Under the pieces are notes generated by a model. It was not told the DNA's origin. It saw only the letters and a program-made list of their open reading frames with translations, and did not search any database. The position numbers were made by a program, and so were the translations under genes. This document shows positions 9,901 to 19,196 of a stretch of DNA of 24,229 nt, in pieces. The first letter of the stretch is position 1. Each line of letters starts with the position of its first letter. This DNA comes from Isotricha intestinalis. Taxonomy: Eukaryota > Ciliophora > Litostomatea > Vestibuliferida > Isotrichidae. The DNA is taken from NCBI GenBank assembly GCA_023807065.1, contig JAJJLU010003925.1, positions 1-24,229 of the forward strand, given 5' to 3'.

Positions 9901-12900
9901 TATATGTTATGAATGTAAAGATAATTTTATTCTTTTAGAAAATCAATGTGTTCAAAATTCAATTCCTGATAATGGAAAAGTATTAAAATTACCTCATGGA
10001 ACAAGTTTTAATATTAGATTAAGTGATGCTATAACAAAACCTGCAATTACTATTAATTTTTGGATTAAATTTTATGGTTTTTTTTCTTCTGATTCAGGAA
10101 CAATAATTAATTACAGTGATAATTTAAAATTAAAATTTTCTGTTGAAAGAGAATTTTATGGATTAAATCTAGTTGAAACTCAAGGAAGCTCAGAAATTAT
10201 TTTAGGAAATTTTTATCATTTTAGACATTATATTGGAAATTGGACTTTCATTAGTGTTTCTTATTATTATAAAAATAAAGAAAGATTCTTCCCTCCTTTA
10301 CTTAGATTTGAATTATTTAATGAAAATGCAATTTTAAAAAATCAAATGTCTGATGAATTAAAATTTGATAATATTTACTTTGATGATAATTTATATGCTT
10401 TATTTAAAAGTTTAAAAATTTATCAAACTTTCTTAGTTGGTGCTTATTCATTTGATTATCATGATAAAAGTAGTTATATTTCTCCTCTGACAAATATAAA
10501 TTTTAATGATTGGCCAGAAGAACCTACAAAATATTTTGAACCAAATTATACTTGTTTATTAGCTGATAATAGAATAAAAAATGATGATGGTTTACCTAAT
10601 TATAATTGTGTTGATGATCATTATGATTATACAATTTTTAATGAAAAGAATATTAATAAATTTAGAGATGGTATTAAAGGTAAAGAAGAATCAGATCTTT
10701 GTTTTAAAGATAATAATATAATTGATTATAAAATATGTTTTAAAGAAGGAGAAAAAGGTCTTGCGTGTAATTTCCGAAATAACCAAGAAGAATTTTTTTT
10801 AGGAACATGGAATGATTTTTATTGTAAAAAATATGATTTTATAAACTTTGCCAAAATTCAAGGTATAAATGATGAAAAAAACAATGAATATACAACATAT
10901 ACAATAGATAATATTTCAACAGCAAAAATAACTGAAAAATTTACAATGCATTTTTGGGTTTATGCAAATGATTATATTGATGGAATTTTTGAAGGTTTTT
11001 CAATTGAATGGAAAGGTCATAATATAATAAAAGTAGAAAAACAAATAACAGGAGATTATTTATTTAAATGTGAAATTGACACAAAAAAAGATCTTAGCAT
11101 TGAATTTGAAATGAATAAATGGAATTTCCTTCATTGTGCTGTTAATTATAAAGAAAGAGAATTTTTTATGAATACTTATGAAAAAAATTTAAAAGCAGAT
11201 TTTTCTTACATTAATTTTCCTGAAGGATTAAAGCAAGATAAAACTTTATTAATTATAAAAGATTTTACTAAAGAAGAAGATTGGGGAGTTTTATTCTTTC
11301 AATATATTAGATTATGGAGTGATTCTTTTTCATCACCTGCATTTTTATCAAAAATTGAAATTATTTACAAAAATTTTGAAGGATTACTGCATCAATGGAA
11401 TACAACATTTAATAAATTTACAGATATGAAAAAAGTTATTGATAATAAAGGAGATAGACATTTTACTGTAACATATAATTCAACGATTATAGGAAGTAAT
11501 TATATTGATGAATCAACATATTCACTTTTATTTTTTTGTTCTGAAAATGGAGAATATTATGATAAGAAAAGTAAAGAATGTATCAAATTTAAGGATTTAA
11601 AAAATAGTGAATTTTCCATTAGTGGCATATATTCTAGTTACAGTCATAATTATGGAATTGCTTTTTGGATTCTTTTTGAAGATTTTGAAAATATTGGAAA
11701 GGGAGTTCATTTAAGATGGTCAAATCATATGGCAATATCAATTGAATATAATACAAGAACTTTAACTTATTGTTTTCCTCAATATCATTATCCTTATAAA
11801 GATAAGATTGATCGTTCTTCAACAGTAGAAGAAATATATAATGAAATTTTAAATAAAGCTTCAGAAATAAATATAAATGCAAGTGGTAAATGGTTATTTG
11901 TTCAATGTTCTCTTTCTACTTATAATAGGAAATTTCATTTAAATGGAAATATGAATGAATTAATAATAGAAACTTTATATAATGATAATGGTCAAATAGT
12001 GAAAAATGATGAACCAATGGGTTACTTTAATGATAAAGATACTAAATTAGAAGTTAAAATTGGAAAACCTAATGGAACAATAGTAGCAAAACAAATATTT
12101 TTAAGAGCATTATATTTATTTCGTGATTATATTCCTCCAAATTATAAATATGAATATATGGATCTTACAAAATTAACTTCTAATTCTTTACCTGCTTTAT
12201 CATTTGCAATAAATTTCGCTTCTTATACTATAAACGCAGGAAAATTAGAAGTTAATTATATTAAATTTGATGCAAATAATGATTTAAAAACAAGTAAGGT
12301 TTCAATATCAATTCCTTTAATAGATTCAATGTTACCTGCAAATTTTATTTATCTTCCTTTATGTGATCCAACAAAAAAGGAAAAATATGATGAAGAAACA
12401 AATTTATGTGTCGAAATATCTGATTGTAATGAAAATAGATTAAATTGTAAATATTGTAGTGAAGAAAATACTCCATTAATATGTTTAAATAGTTTCTTAT
12501 CAATTGATTCAGATGGAAAAACAAATTGTTCAACTAATTGTGACTTTTATACTAGATCTCCAGGAAGTTTTAATACAATGGGAATTTGTAATACTGATTG
12601 TTTATCTAATGATATTATTAATACTTGCCCTCATCTTTCTTCACAAATTCAAAATTTTAAAACTTCTTTTTCTTGTAATGATAATTATAAAAGAATTAAT
12701 TATCAATGTTTAAATAAAAATAATATTAATAGTGGTGCTTTATTTTATAGTAGATGTAATAATCCTTTTAATATTAATCATAAATTTAAAGACACTACAT
12801 TAAACAATACTAAAGTAGGATATTTTATTGAATTTTGGATGATGTTTGACAATGTTTATTGCTTTGATAATGATAATAATAAATATTTTTATTTTATAAT

Positions 12901-15900
12901 TTACCCCCATGAAATTTTTAAAAAAAATAAAAAATATTATTACTCAAATGGAATTGTTGCTAATGAAAGAGAATTAAAATATATTAATCAATATGAATGG
13001 AATAAAATTGTAATTCATGCAAATATACAAAAAGGTAAAGTAAATATAAAAGATAATTTCAATGATGATGAATACAATTCAGAAATTACATCAACTACTC
13101 CATTAACTTTAAAATATTTATCTTTCTGTGCAAGTTCAACTCCAAAATGTCTTCATACAGGATCTCCTAAATGGGGAAGTGCATTTTATTCAAATATAAG
13201 AATATGGAATTATGAAACAACTTCATTAGAAATTATCCAAGCTTTTAATTCTAAAATTTTTACTCAAACACCAAAATGTTTAATCCTACAATTTCCTTTG
13301 TCAATTCAAACTATGGATAATAATATATTTGAAAATACAATTACAAGTATAAATGAAAATATTGAAGCTAATCAAGATAATAAAGATTATAATAGAGATC
13401 ATATAATATTACATAATTATTCAACAAAATTTGATTGGGGATTATTAAATTCGGGAAAATTTGTTTATGAAATGGAAAATGAAAACATTAAGAAGACTCT
13501 ATTTTGTCATCCTAATTGTAAAAGATGTTATGAAGAAAATAATCCTAATAGATGTTATGAATGTAATGATGGTTATATTTTACAATATCAATCTTGTATT
13601 TCGACAAGAGGTAATTACTTTTTAAAAGTACCTTCAGCAAGTAATAAAGCAATTAATTTTAAAATTGATAATCCTAGTCATGATATTACTAGTATTAAAG
13701 GTTTAACTATAAATTTCTGGTTCAAATTTTATGGTGTTATAAATGGAATTCAAATAGATTATCCTACAATAATATCATTAAATTCATTTACTTATTTAGC
13801 ATATTATGTTGAACAACTATCAAATCCAAATCCAAACGCAAATAAAATAGTGATGAGACAAAATAATCAAAATGCTTTTGAATATCCTATAGAAAAAGGA
13901 AAGAATTTTAATGAATATTTAGGAAAATGGATTCCTATATCAATAGCATTATATATTTCAGGAACAGATATGAATAACATATATCCAAATATATTTACTT
14001 TATCAATTAATCATGAAGATATTCCTTTTTCAGAAGGTTATACAATTCCTTCAACAGGAATTACAGTCACAGAATTAAATATAGGCTTTGAAATAATCGC
14101 ATTATTTAATGATTTAAGGATATATAGAACTTTCTATCAAGGTGCATTTGGTAAAATAATGTCTAAATCAGATACAAGAGATATTAATTTAATATTACAT
14201 TATGAATTAAAAGGTCTTGATACTACCACATGTGTAATTAATGAACAATTAGCACATGATGTAAATATAAATTGTGCCCCTGATTATTCATATTATTTTG
14301 ACAGTATATATTATTGTGATAATGATGAAGAATATTTTATATATAATAAAGTTAAAACTTGTGATTCTTGTAATACTGAATGTTCTGAATTATGTTTTGG
14401 AAAAGAAGATTATGAATGTACTTGTGATATATCAAAAGGAATTTATTGGTTAAGAATAGATAATGTTAGTTTAAAAACTTATTGTGAAAAAGTTCCTTAT
14501 TTAGATTTTTCAAATATTAATCCGATTAAATATGAAAATGCCCCAATTACAAATACATTAGAATATACAATTGAATTTTGGGCATATTTTCATAGTTATG
14601 TCAATGAAGATAATTTCAAGCATTTATATATTGAATGGAATTTTCATAATCAAATTCATATATATTATGGAGATAATTTACTAAGAATTAGATGTTATCC
14701 TTTATTTGATAATTCTCCTGGTTCAAGTGATGTGTATACTGATAATTTAAGTGGTCAATTATCTTTCGATAAATGGAATTATGTTAAATGTGGAACTAAT
14801 CAATTAACATATAAATTTTTTTTAAATGATAAAGAAAATGATATAAAATGTTTACCTGTTTATTTCCCTAATTATGATAATATTAGGAATGATATATCTA
14901 AAGATAAATATTTTAAAATATATAGAAGTGATAATTTTTTAACAAATTATGGTTTTATATTTTTAAGAGAATTAAAATTATGGCAACAATATAATCTAAG
15001 ATTAATAGATGATCAATATATCAATTTAAAAACAGATGAAATAATAAAATTTCCAGGATTATTAATGTTCTTTAAAAACTTATATAAAGAAATAGGAAGT
15101 AGATTAATTTTTAGAGAAGAAAAATCAGAGACAGAACTTCCTTTAAGGTATATGGATGATTTTATAGGATATAACATAATAAAAGAAAAAATAGCAGGAG
15201 AAGAAATTCAAGTACATAATTTACCTCTTTGTGACTTAGGTCAATATTATGATACAATTAATCTAAAATGTTCATCACCAGAAAATGATTTACCAGAAAA
15301 TTGTATAAAAATATCAACATCTCCATATAAATGTATAGAATGCAGAGAAGGATATTTTCTTTTTATTGGAAATGGAACATGTGTAGAAAAATGTCCAGTT
15401 AAATATTATGGAAATACAAATATTAATCAATGTAGAGATTGCCATTCAACTTGTTATGAATGTGAATCTTTTTTATATAATACTTGTCTTAAATGTACTG
15501 GTGATTATTATTTAATCGAAGAACAAAAAATTTGTGTTGAACATTGTGAAGATTATGATTTAGTGAAAAGTGGTATTGAAAATAATAAATGTGTTGCTTT
15601 TGTAGTTACTGTTGATTTATTATATCCTAGTGACACCCTTCCAGTTGATATTCAAAAATTTAATTATATTGAAGCTAAAATTTCAACAACTGCAGGTAGT
15701 GAAATAAAAACAAAATGGATATTTAATGTTGAAGAAACAAATAAAATTAATTCAGAATTAGGAAATGATTACATTTACGAAAATTATGAAACTCCTTTTG
15801 TATCTGATGTTGAAAATTTAAAAGCTGAGACAAATAATTTAACTGAAATTGATATAGAAAATAATTTAAGACCATTTTTTAAATTAGGTTATAAATATGT

Positions 15901-18900
15901 TTTTGAACTTGAAATTCACGCTGTTGATGGTGATAAACAAGTATCTGAAAAAAAACAATGGATAATTACTATTAATTCACCTCCAACAAATGGTTTCTTA
16001 AAAGTTATACCAGATTTAGGATATTTAAATTCTACTACTTTTGTTATTACTTGTGGTGGATTTGAAGATGAAAATTCAGTTGATGAAAATAATAATAAAA
16101 TTAATTTAAAATATAAATTATATTATCTTGAACAAGGAACTACTTCAAATATTCTTTTGAAAGAAGATAATAATGATGAAAATTTAATTGAAAAATATTT
16201 AAATTTCACAGTCAGATATTATACAGAAGAAATAAGTTATTTAGATATTTATTGTAGTGTTTATGATATATATAATGCAGAAACAACATTAAAAAAAAGA
16301 GTGAAAATAATAAATAAATTAGATTCAAATGAATATAAATTAAAAGAAGTATTACAAAATTATAATTTAGAAATTCAATTAACAGAAAATCAATATTTAG
16401 CAAGAAGTGAATATTTAAAAAGTTTAGGAATAAATCCATTTAGACAACATCAACCAATTCAATCATATACAAAATATGAAAATTCTTTTGATTCTTCTTC
16501 AATACTATTAAATGATCCTTATTGTGAAGATAATTTTTGTAATGGAAATGGTATTTGTGATATTATTGATGTTTCTATTTGTTGTTCTTGTGAATCTGAT
16601 TACTATGGTAATTTCTGTCATGTTGAAAGTAATATGCAAGAAACTTTAGAAAAATATTATAAAGAAATGTTTGTTATAGTTTTTGATATTATTTATACTT
16701 CATTTCAGAATAATAAAAATGTTGATAATGATTTATTTAAAAGTATTTATAATCTCTTTTTTGCTGCTCAAATTTTTTTCAAAGATTATGATTTCTTCAA
16801 TATCTATTTGATTAATTTTATTAATTTTTTAATTGAAGAAAAAAATTTCGCTTTACAAAATAGAGAAAATATTGATAAATTGTTTGATTTTAGTGATTTT
16901 TATTTTAATTATTTTTATTTAAAGGAAAATCAAAATAAAATGAATAATAGAATTCTTTCTAATTCTGATAATAGAAATTATACTTTATCTATAGAACAAG
17001 AAAATATTTATAATAATGCTTTTAAAAATTATATTGAAATAATGGATAAATTATCTAATTTTTTAATTAAAAATTATAATCAAGAATATAATTTTATTTC
17101 TCCTCACTTTGATTATTATTTAATAAAAATAGATGAAACTTTCAATGAAACAAAATTTTATGAAGATAATAAATTTCAAAAAAATTATATACAATATGTG
17201 AATTTTATGGATTGTTTAATTGATAAATATTCATCATTTGAATATTATTTAAATTTAATAACATTTAAGCAAAATTTATTTAGTTTCAATACAATATTTT
17301 ATCCAAATATAACAGGAAGTATAATATCAATAAAAATATATGATTTAAATGGAAATGAAGTTGAAATAAATTGTAATAAAAAACCTTTAAAAATATTTTT
17401 AACATTTAATTCATATGATTGGGTGGAATATTTAAATAATCATAGATATTTATTTGTTCAAAATAAATATAATGATCCTAATCATCCTTTATTCACTGAT
17501 CATGTTTTTATAAATAAATCAGGAGAAATTATATATGATTCAATTGAAGAAAGAATAGATAAATATTATAGAAAATATAATTTCACTGGATTAAAATATT
17601 CAAAAAATGATAAAAATGGTTTTATTCAAAATAATATTATTTATGATGAATTTAGATTAGATTTTAATTATATTCTTTTTAATACAAGTAACACAGGAAT
17701 TTTCACTACAATGTTTATACCAAATTTTGGAGAATTTACTCAATCAGGAAGATTTTTTTATTTACCAAAATATCAAATATTTAAATGGAAAAAAAATTAT
17801 TCAAATAATCCAATTTTAATAATAATATTAATATTATTATTCTTATATTTCATTTCATGTATTTACTTTTTCTTTTATGATTCAGAATACTTTCAACAAA
17901 TTAATGAATTGAATTTTCTTAAAAAAGAAATAATAAAAATTCATAATCCTTATTATCAAATAGAACCAGGAATAAATGATGAAAATTTAGATAAATTTAT
18001 ATATCAAATGCATAGAAATGAAGATAATAAGAATGATATTAAACATATGTTTGATGATTATAATTTAGCTCAAGAAAAATTAAAATTAAATAAAGATGAT
18101 GATCAACAAACAAATATAAGTAAACATGCTAAATTTAATATTAATGATGATTCAAATGAAATTGGTTCAACAAGAAAAATAATAGATAAAGAAAGAAAGT
18201 TTCACAATAATAATACAATTGATATATATAAAAAGAAAAATAATTATTTTCAAAGTGAAGATTTAAAAGGTCATAAATATATTTCAATTCAAAAATTTCA
18301 TAAACAAAAAGATGAAAAATTAAATGAACAGATAAATAATTATAAAAAAGATTCAAATAAAAATTTAGAAGATTATGTTTCTTTAACTTTAACAACTTCA
18401 GAATTTATAAAATGGAATATTAGAAAAAGACATATTTTTATTTCTCCTTTTTTAAATGTTTCAATATTTAATAAAAGATGGATAAAATTATTTATTTTAT
18501 TAACTCAAATTTATTTAAATATGTGTATAATATCATTAATTTTAACATATGATAAAAATATAATAATAAACAAAAATTTTTTTAAATGTATAATTTCTTG
18601 TTTTTTATCAATTATCATTTCCAATTTATTTATTTATTTAATTGCATTTATGTTTCATTCTTCAAAAAATGATAGATTTAAACTTTTTAATGCTGTTATT
18701 AGTGGAGGACAACTCTTTATACTTAAATCTTGGAATAGTATAAAAAGAAAAAACCGTTGTTTTACATTTTTTGGAATTTTTATTTGTTTACCTATTTGGA
18801 TTGCTAATTTTTATGTTTCTTTTACTTTTTCTTGTGTTTATATTGAACAAAAAAAAACTTGGATTTTAATTTTTATTATTAGTGAAATTCTTGATTTAAT

Positions 18901-19027
18901 GATTTTTGAAATTCTTATTGAATTAATTATTGGGTATTTATTCTCTAAAAGAAAAGATAATTATCCATCAAGAAAAGTTGGAGAATTTTTAAATAGAGTA
19001 AGAAGTTATAGAACATTATTCCCTTAA
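6986..19027 (+). CDS. Giant LamG/furin-like/REJ/EGF polycystin-1-like membrane protein
   Basis: One uninterrupted frame encodes 4013 residues, starting with a signal peptide (1-17). Eight LamG/concanavalin-like domains each begin with an xFW strand whose Trp is at 341, 722, 1026, 1324, 1561, 1951, 2245 and 2532. Cys-rich segments lie between them. A furin-like block occupies about 2747-2872. Residues about 2876-3110 form an REJ domain, with INSPPTNG at 2996 followed by a proline/glycine/threonine pattern typical of REJ. An EGF-like domain covers Cys3180-Cys3211. The membrane-proximal domain retains Cys3410 and Cys3463. Helices are predicted at about 3609-3631, 3833-3855, 3868-3892, 3926-3953 and 3958-3986. 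The linker at 3632-3818 is charged and low in complexity. I see no GPS cleavage motif, PLAT domain or channel pore. REJ plus this helix set is characteristic of the polycystin-1 family. The likely job is cell-surface sensing or adhesion, with LamG domains binding glycans or proteins (inferred). Confidence 0.88.
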   Translation: MKIHVLIIFCLSSIIFTQPFNPDNFKNDDLFFTVNDHNNYLIAAKYFTSNSISEYIKNQGISLDKETTCSFQNQVTFSDYTTISNLNTDYKELYSNIVYDDSKNNIICDFPVQKFLNIKYKLIHKLNIINYLDSNNILRISMGDEDNLKQIFEYSINPKSAILLSITINSLNNDPMNPNFDNSLDTESYKISYSINNVEQPGSTNTISIKKIQYSFTNINKSPGLSFYYTIMNIEPKPLNYKANGYYTITGKSICDNLINPCVESFACKGGECVKCDASCFDCYESDSNTNCGRKCNIHSSTPYSDNGKCSLGYVDLSMFQNININDIPPPRNNRMTISFWFYISNYINLSSQINLPSIKAKLITLIFNSPDSNNKMTIQCTGDPFITEPFLIEDKWVYFKVGVSKDHVSGRLNFYQIYSNPDDININEEKNFGYNRLYNASHFGDGHPDINNHNNYKYYFHEGDVISLNFENFDSFELNNGHFFIKNFALFKEYLPIPDFKYYHLEKLISSNNELPELLFIIPFDHLERNMNSYIIQTYYYDSKLSKSTMTIFPSNKRSEFNLIPPRNFKRLPLLEEKNTKFSRSDFLSTETITPEQNSIFMNNDGKIISCETNYFLDFDNNKCNQNCPNTKSMVYGLNIEKGFCNYTCKSTEKCLSTQSEIQNIKTLFQCNDRINDFEMFYTCEKKNEEKVFYFNSRYTPANIILDFTNYKFDSYIIEFWMFIDTTNHGPSNLSQKYLFYTKHVMLLYGGKQHSNFNTFEFTIETSAIVENKVINDIINIYEWNHIIINVVYDPNEGYNKKTKVYIIANNKNYEDANSLKSLTENKMTLEKIYFCNGDPSKCDGEEIYWSSAFYKNLKVFNGDSAQPYLIKRYNDIYKKDKIASLIAYYPLTGQSIQNNNLYQYVYENYDTGNSYLRLTETFNSWNFPQYNYAKEFDYIDHRQLYGNLIDENKQKQRCVVSNCKRCHFNDICYECKDNFILLENQCVQNSIPDNGKVLKLPHGTSFNIRLSDAITKPAITINFWIKFYGFFSSDSGTIINYSDNLKLKFSVEREFYGLNLVETQGSSEIILGNFYHFRHYIGNWTFISVSYYYKNKERFFPPLLRFELFNENAILKNQMSDELKFDNIYFDDNLYALFKSLKIYQTFLVGAYSFDYHDKSSYISPLTNINFNDWPEEPTKYFEPNYTCLLADNRIKNDDGLPNYNCVDDHYDYTIFNEKNINKFRDGIKGKEESDLCFKDNNIIDYKICFKEGEKGLACNFRNNQEEFFLGTWNDFYCKKYDFINFAKIQGINDEKNNEYTTYTIDNISTAKITEKFTMHFWVYANDYIDGIFEGFSIEWKGHNIIKVEKQITGDYLFKCEIDTKKDLSIEFEMNKWNFLHCAVNYKEREFFMNTYEKNLKADFSYINFPEGLKQDKTLLIIKDFTKEEDWGVLFFQYIRLWSDSFSSPAFLSKIEIIYKNFEGLLHQWNTTFNKFTDMKKVIDNKGDRHFTVTYNSTIIGSNYIDESTYSLLFFCSENGEYYDKKSKECIKFKDLKNSEFSISGIYSSYSHNYGIAFWILFEDFENIGKGVHLRWSNHMAISIEYNTRTLTYCFPQYHYPYKDKIDRSSTVEEIYNEILNKASEININASGKWLFVQCSLSTYNRKFHLNGNMNELIIETLYNDNGQIVKNDEPMGYFNDKDTKLEVKIGKPNGTIVAKQIFLRALYLFRDYIPPNYKYEYMDLTKLTSNSLPALSFAINFASYTINAGKLEVNYIKFDANNDLKTSKVSISIPLIDSMLPANFIYLPLCDPTKKEKYDEETNLCVEISDCNENRLNCKYCSEENTPLICLNSFLSIDSDGKTNCSTNCDFYTRSPGSFNTMGICNTDCLSNDIINTCPHLSSQIQNFKTSFSCNDNYKRINYQCLNKNNINSGALFYSRCNNPFNINHKFKDTTLNNTKVGYFIEFWMMFDNVYCFDNDNNKYFYFIIYPHEIFKKNKKYYYSNGIVANERELKYINQYEWNKIVIHANIQKGKVNIKDNFNDDEYNSEITSTTPLTLKYLSFCASSTPKCLHTGSPKWGSAFYSNIRIWNYETTSLEIIQAFNSKIFTQTPKCLILQFPLSIQTMDNNIFENTITSINENIEANQDNKDYNRDHIILHNYSTKFDWGLLNSGKFVYEMENENIKKTLFCHPNCKRCYEENNPNRCYECNDGYILQYQSCISTRGNYFLKVPSASNKAINFKIDNPSHDITSIKGLTINFWFKFYGVINGIQIDYPTIISLNSFTYLAYYVEQLSNPNPNANKIVMRQNNQNAFEYPIEKGKNFNEYLGKWIPISIALYISGTDMNNIYPNIFTLSINHEDIPFSEGYTIPSTGITVTELNIGFEIIALFNDLRIYRTFYQGAFGKIMSKSDTRDINLILHYELKGLDTTTCVINEQLAHDVNINCAPDYSYYFDSIYYCDNDEEYFIYNKVKTCDSCNTECSELCFGKEDYECTCDISKGIYWLRIDNVSLKTYCEKVPYLDFSNINPIKYENAPITNTLEYTIEFWAYFHSYVNEDNFKHLYIEWNFHNQIHIYYGDNLLRIRCYPLFDNSPGSSDVYTDNLSGQLSFDKWNYVKCGTNQLTYKFFLNDKENDIKCLPVYFPNYDNIRNDISKDKYFKIYRSDNFLTNYGFIFLRELKLWQQYNLRLIDDQYINLKTDEIIKFPGLLMFFKNLYKEIGSRLIFREEKSETELPLRYMDDFIGYNIIKEKIAGEEIQVHNLPLCDLGQYYDTINLKCSSPENDLPENCIKISTSPYKCIECREGYFLFIGNGTCVEKCPVKYYGNTNINQCRDCHSTCYECESFLYNTCLKCTGDYYLIEEQKICVEHCEDYDLVKSGIENNKCVAFVVTVDLLYPSDTLPVDIQKFNYIEAKISTTAGSEIKTKWIFNVEETNKINSELGNDYIYENYETPFVSDVENLKAETNNLTEIDIENNLRPFFKLGYKYVFELEIHAVDGDKQVSEKKQWIITINSPPTNGFLKVIPDLGYLNSTTFVITCGGFEDENSVDENNNKINLKYKLYYLEQGTTSNILLKEDNNDENLIEKYLNFTVRYYTEEISYLDIYCSVYDIYNAETTLKKRVKIINKLDSNEYKLKEVLQNYNLEIQLTENQYLARSEYLKSLGINPFRQHQPIQSYTKYENSFDSSSILLNDPYCEDNFCNGNGICDIIDVSICCSCESDYYGNFCHVESNMQETLEKYYKEMFVIVFDIIYTSFQNNKNVDNDLFKSIYNLFFAAQIFFKDYDFFNIYLINFINFLIEEKNFALQNRENIDKLFDFSDFYFNYFYLKENQNKMNNRILSNSDNRNYTLSIEQENIYNNAFKNYIEIMDKLSNFLIKNYNQEYNFISPHFDYYLIKIDETFNETKFYEDNKFQKNYIQYVNFMDCLIDKYSSFEYYLNLITFKQNLFSFNTIFYPNITGSIISIKIYDLNGNEVEINCNKKPLKIFLTFNSYDWVEYLNNHRYLFVQNKYNDPNHPLFTDHVFINKSGEIIYDSIEERIDKYYRKYNFTGLKYSKNDKNGFIQNNIIYDEFRLDFNYILFNTSNTGIFTTMFIPNFGEFTQSGRFFYLPKYQIFKWKKNYSNNPILIIILILLFLYFISCIYFFFYDSEYFQQINELNFLKKEIIKIHNPYYQIEPGINDENLDKFIYQMHRNEDNKNDIKHMFDDYNLAQEKLKLNKDDDQQTNISKHAKFNINDDSNEIGSTRKIIDKERKFHNNNTIDIYKKKNNYFQSEDLKGHKYISIQKFHKQKDEKLNEQINNYKKDSNKNLEDYVSLTLTTSEFIKWNIRKRHIFISPFLNVSIFNKRWIKLFILLTQIYLNMCIISLILTYDKNIIINKNFFKCIISCFLSIIISNLFIYLIAFMFHSSKNDRFKLFNAVISGGQLFILKSWNSIKRKNRCFTFFGIFICLPIWIANFYVSFTFSCVYIEQKKTWILIFIISEILDLMIFEILIELIIGYLFSKRKDNYPSRKVGEFLNRVRSYRTLFP
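7913..11578 (+). repeat. Internal duplication unit A of the giant protein (four LamG domains)
   Basis: This stretch encodes residues 310-1531, running from the cysteine before the first LamG domain to just before the equivalent cysteine ahead of the fifth. It holds LamG domains 1-4 in the same order as unit B. The Trp anchors at 341, 722, 1026 and 1324 sit 1220, 1229, 1219 and 1208 residues before their counterparts. Between domains 2 and 3 is an SNCKRC...CYECKD Cys module matched in unit B. The copies are diverged at the DNA level, so the duplication is old. Confidence 0.75.
11579..15268 (+). repeat. Internal duplication unit B of the giant protein (four LamG domains)
   Basis: This stretch encodes residues 1532-2761 and is collinear with unit A: LamG domains 5-8 have Trp anchors at 1561, 1951, 2245 and 2532. 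Shared landmarks outside the LamG core include a Tyr-Ile-Pro-Pro/Ile-Pro segment followed by Lys-Leu-x-Ser and a Leu-Pro-x-Leu strand after domains 1 and 5. After the Cys linker both units have SxxQxxKT then C-N-D, and both carry an NCKRC module before domains 3 and 7. Unit B ends at the cysteine that begins the furin-like block. Confidence 0.75.
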
Positions 19028-19196
19028 ATATTTATAATATTTTATTATTTTTGTATTTTATTTTAGTCAATAAAACAGAATTAATAATATAATTTTATAT
19101 TTCCAAAATAAATAAAAAAAAAAAAAACATAATAAAAATTTCCTTTTTTCAATATCTGAAAAAAATTAAAAAAAAAACTTTTCAAAAAAAAAAAAA

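Noticed and set aside
17600..17815. Possible GPS autoproteolysis site before helix 1 of the giant
   Set aside because: No Cys pair with an HL/T-type cleavage motif is present in the 70 residues before helix 1; the segment has no cysteine at all.
17880..18440. Possible PLAT domain between helices 1 and 2 of the giant
   Set aside because: The linker is Lys/Asp/Asn-rich and low in complexity, without the alternating hydrophobic strands and Trp/Gly landmarks of PLAT.
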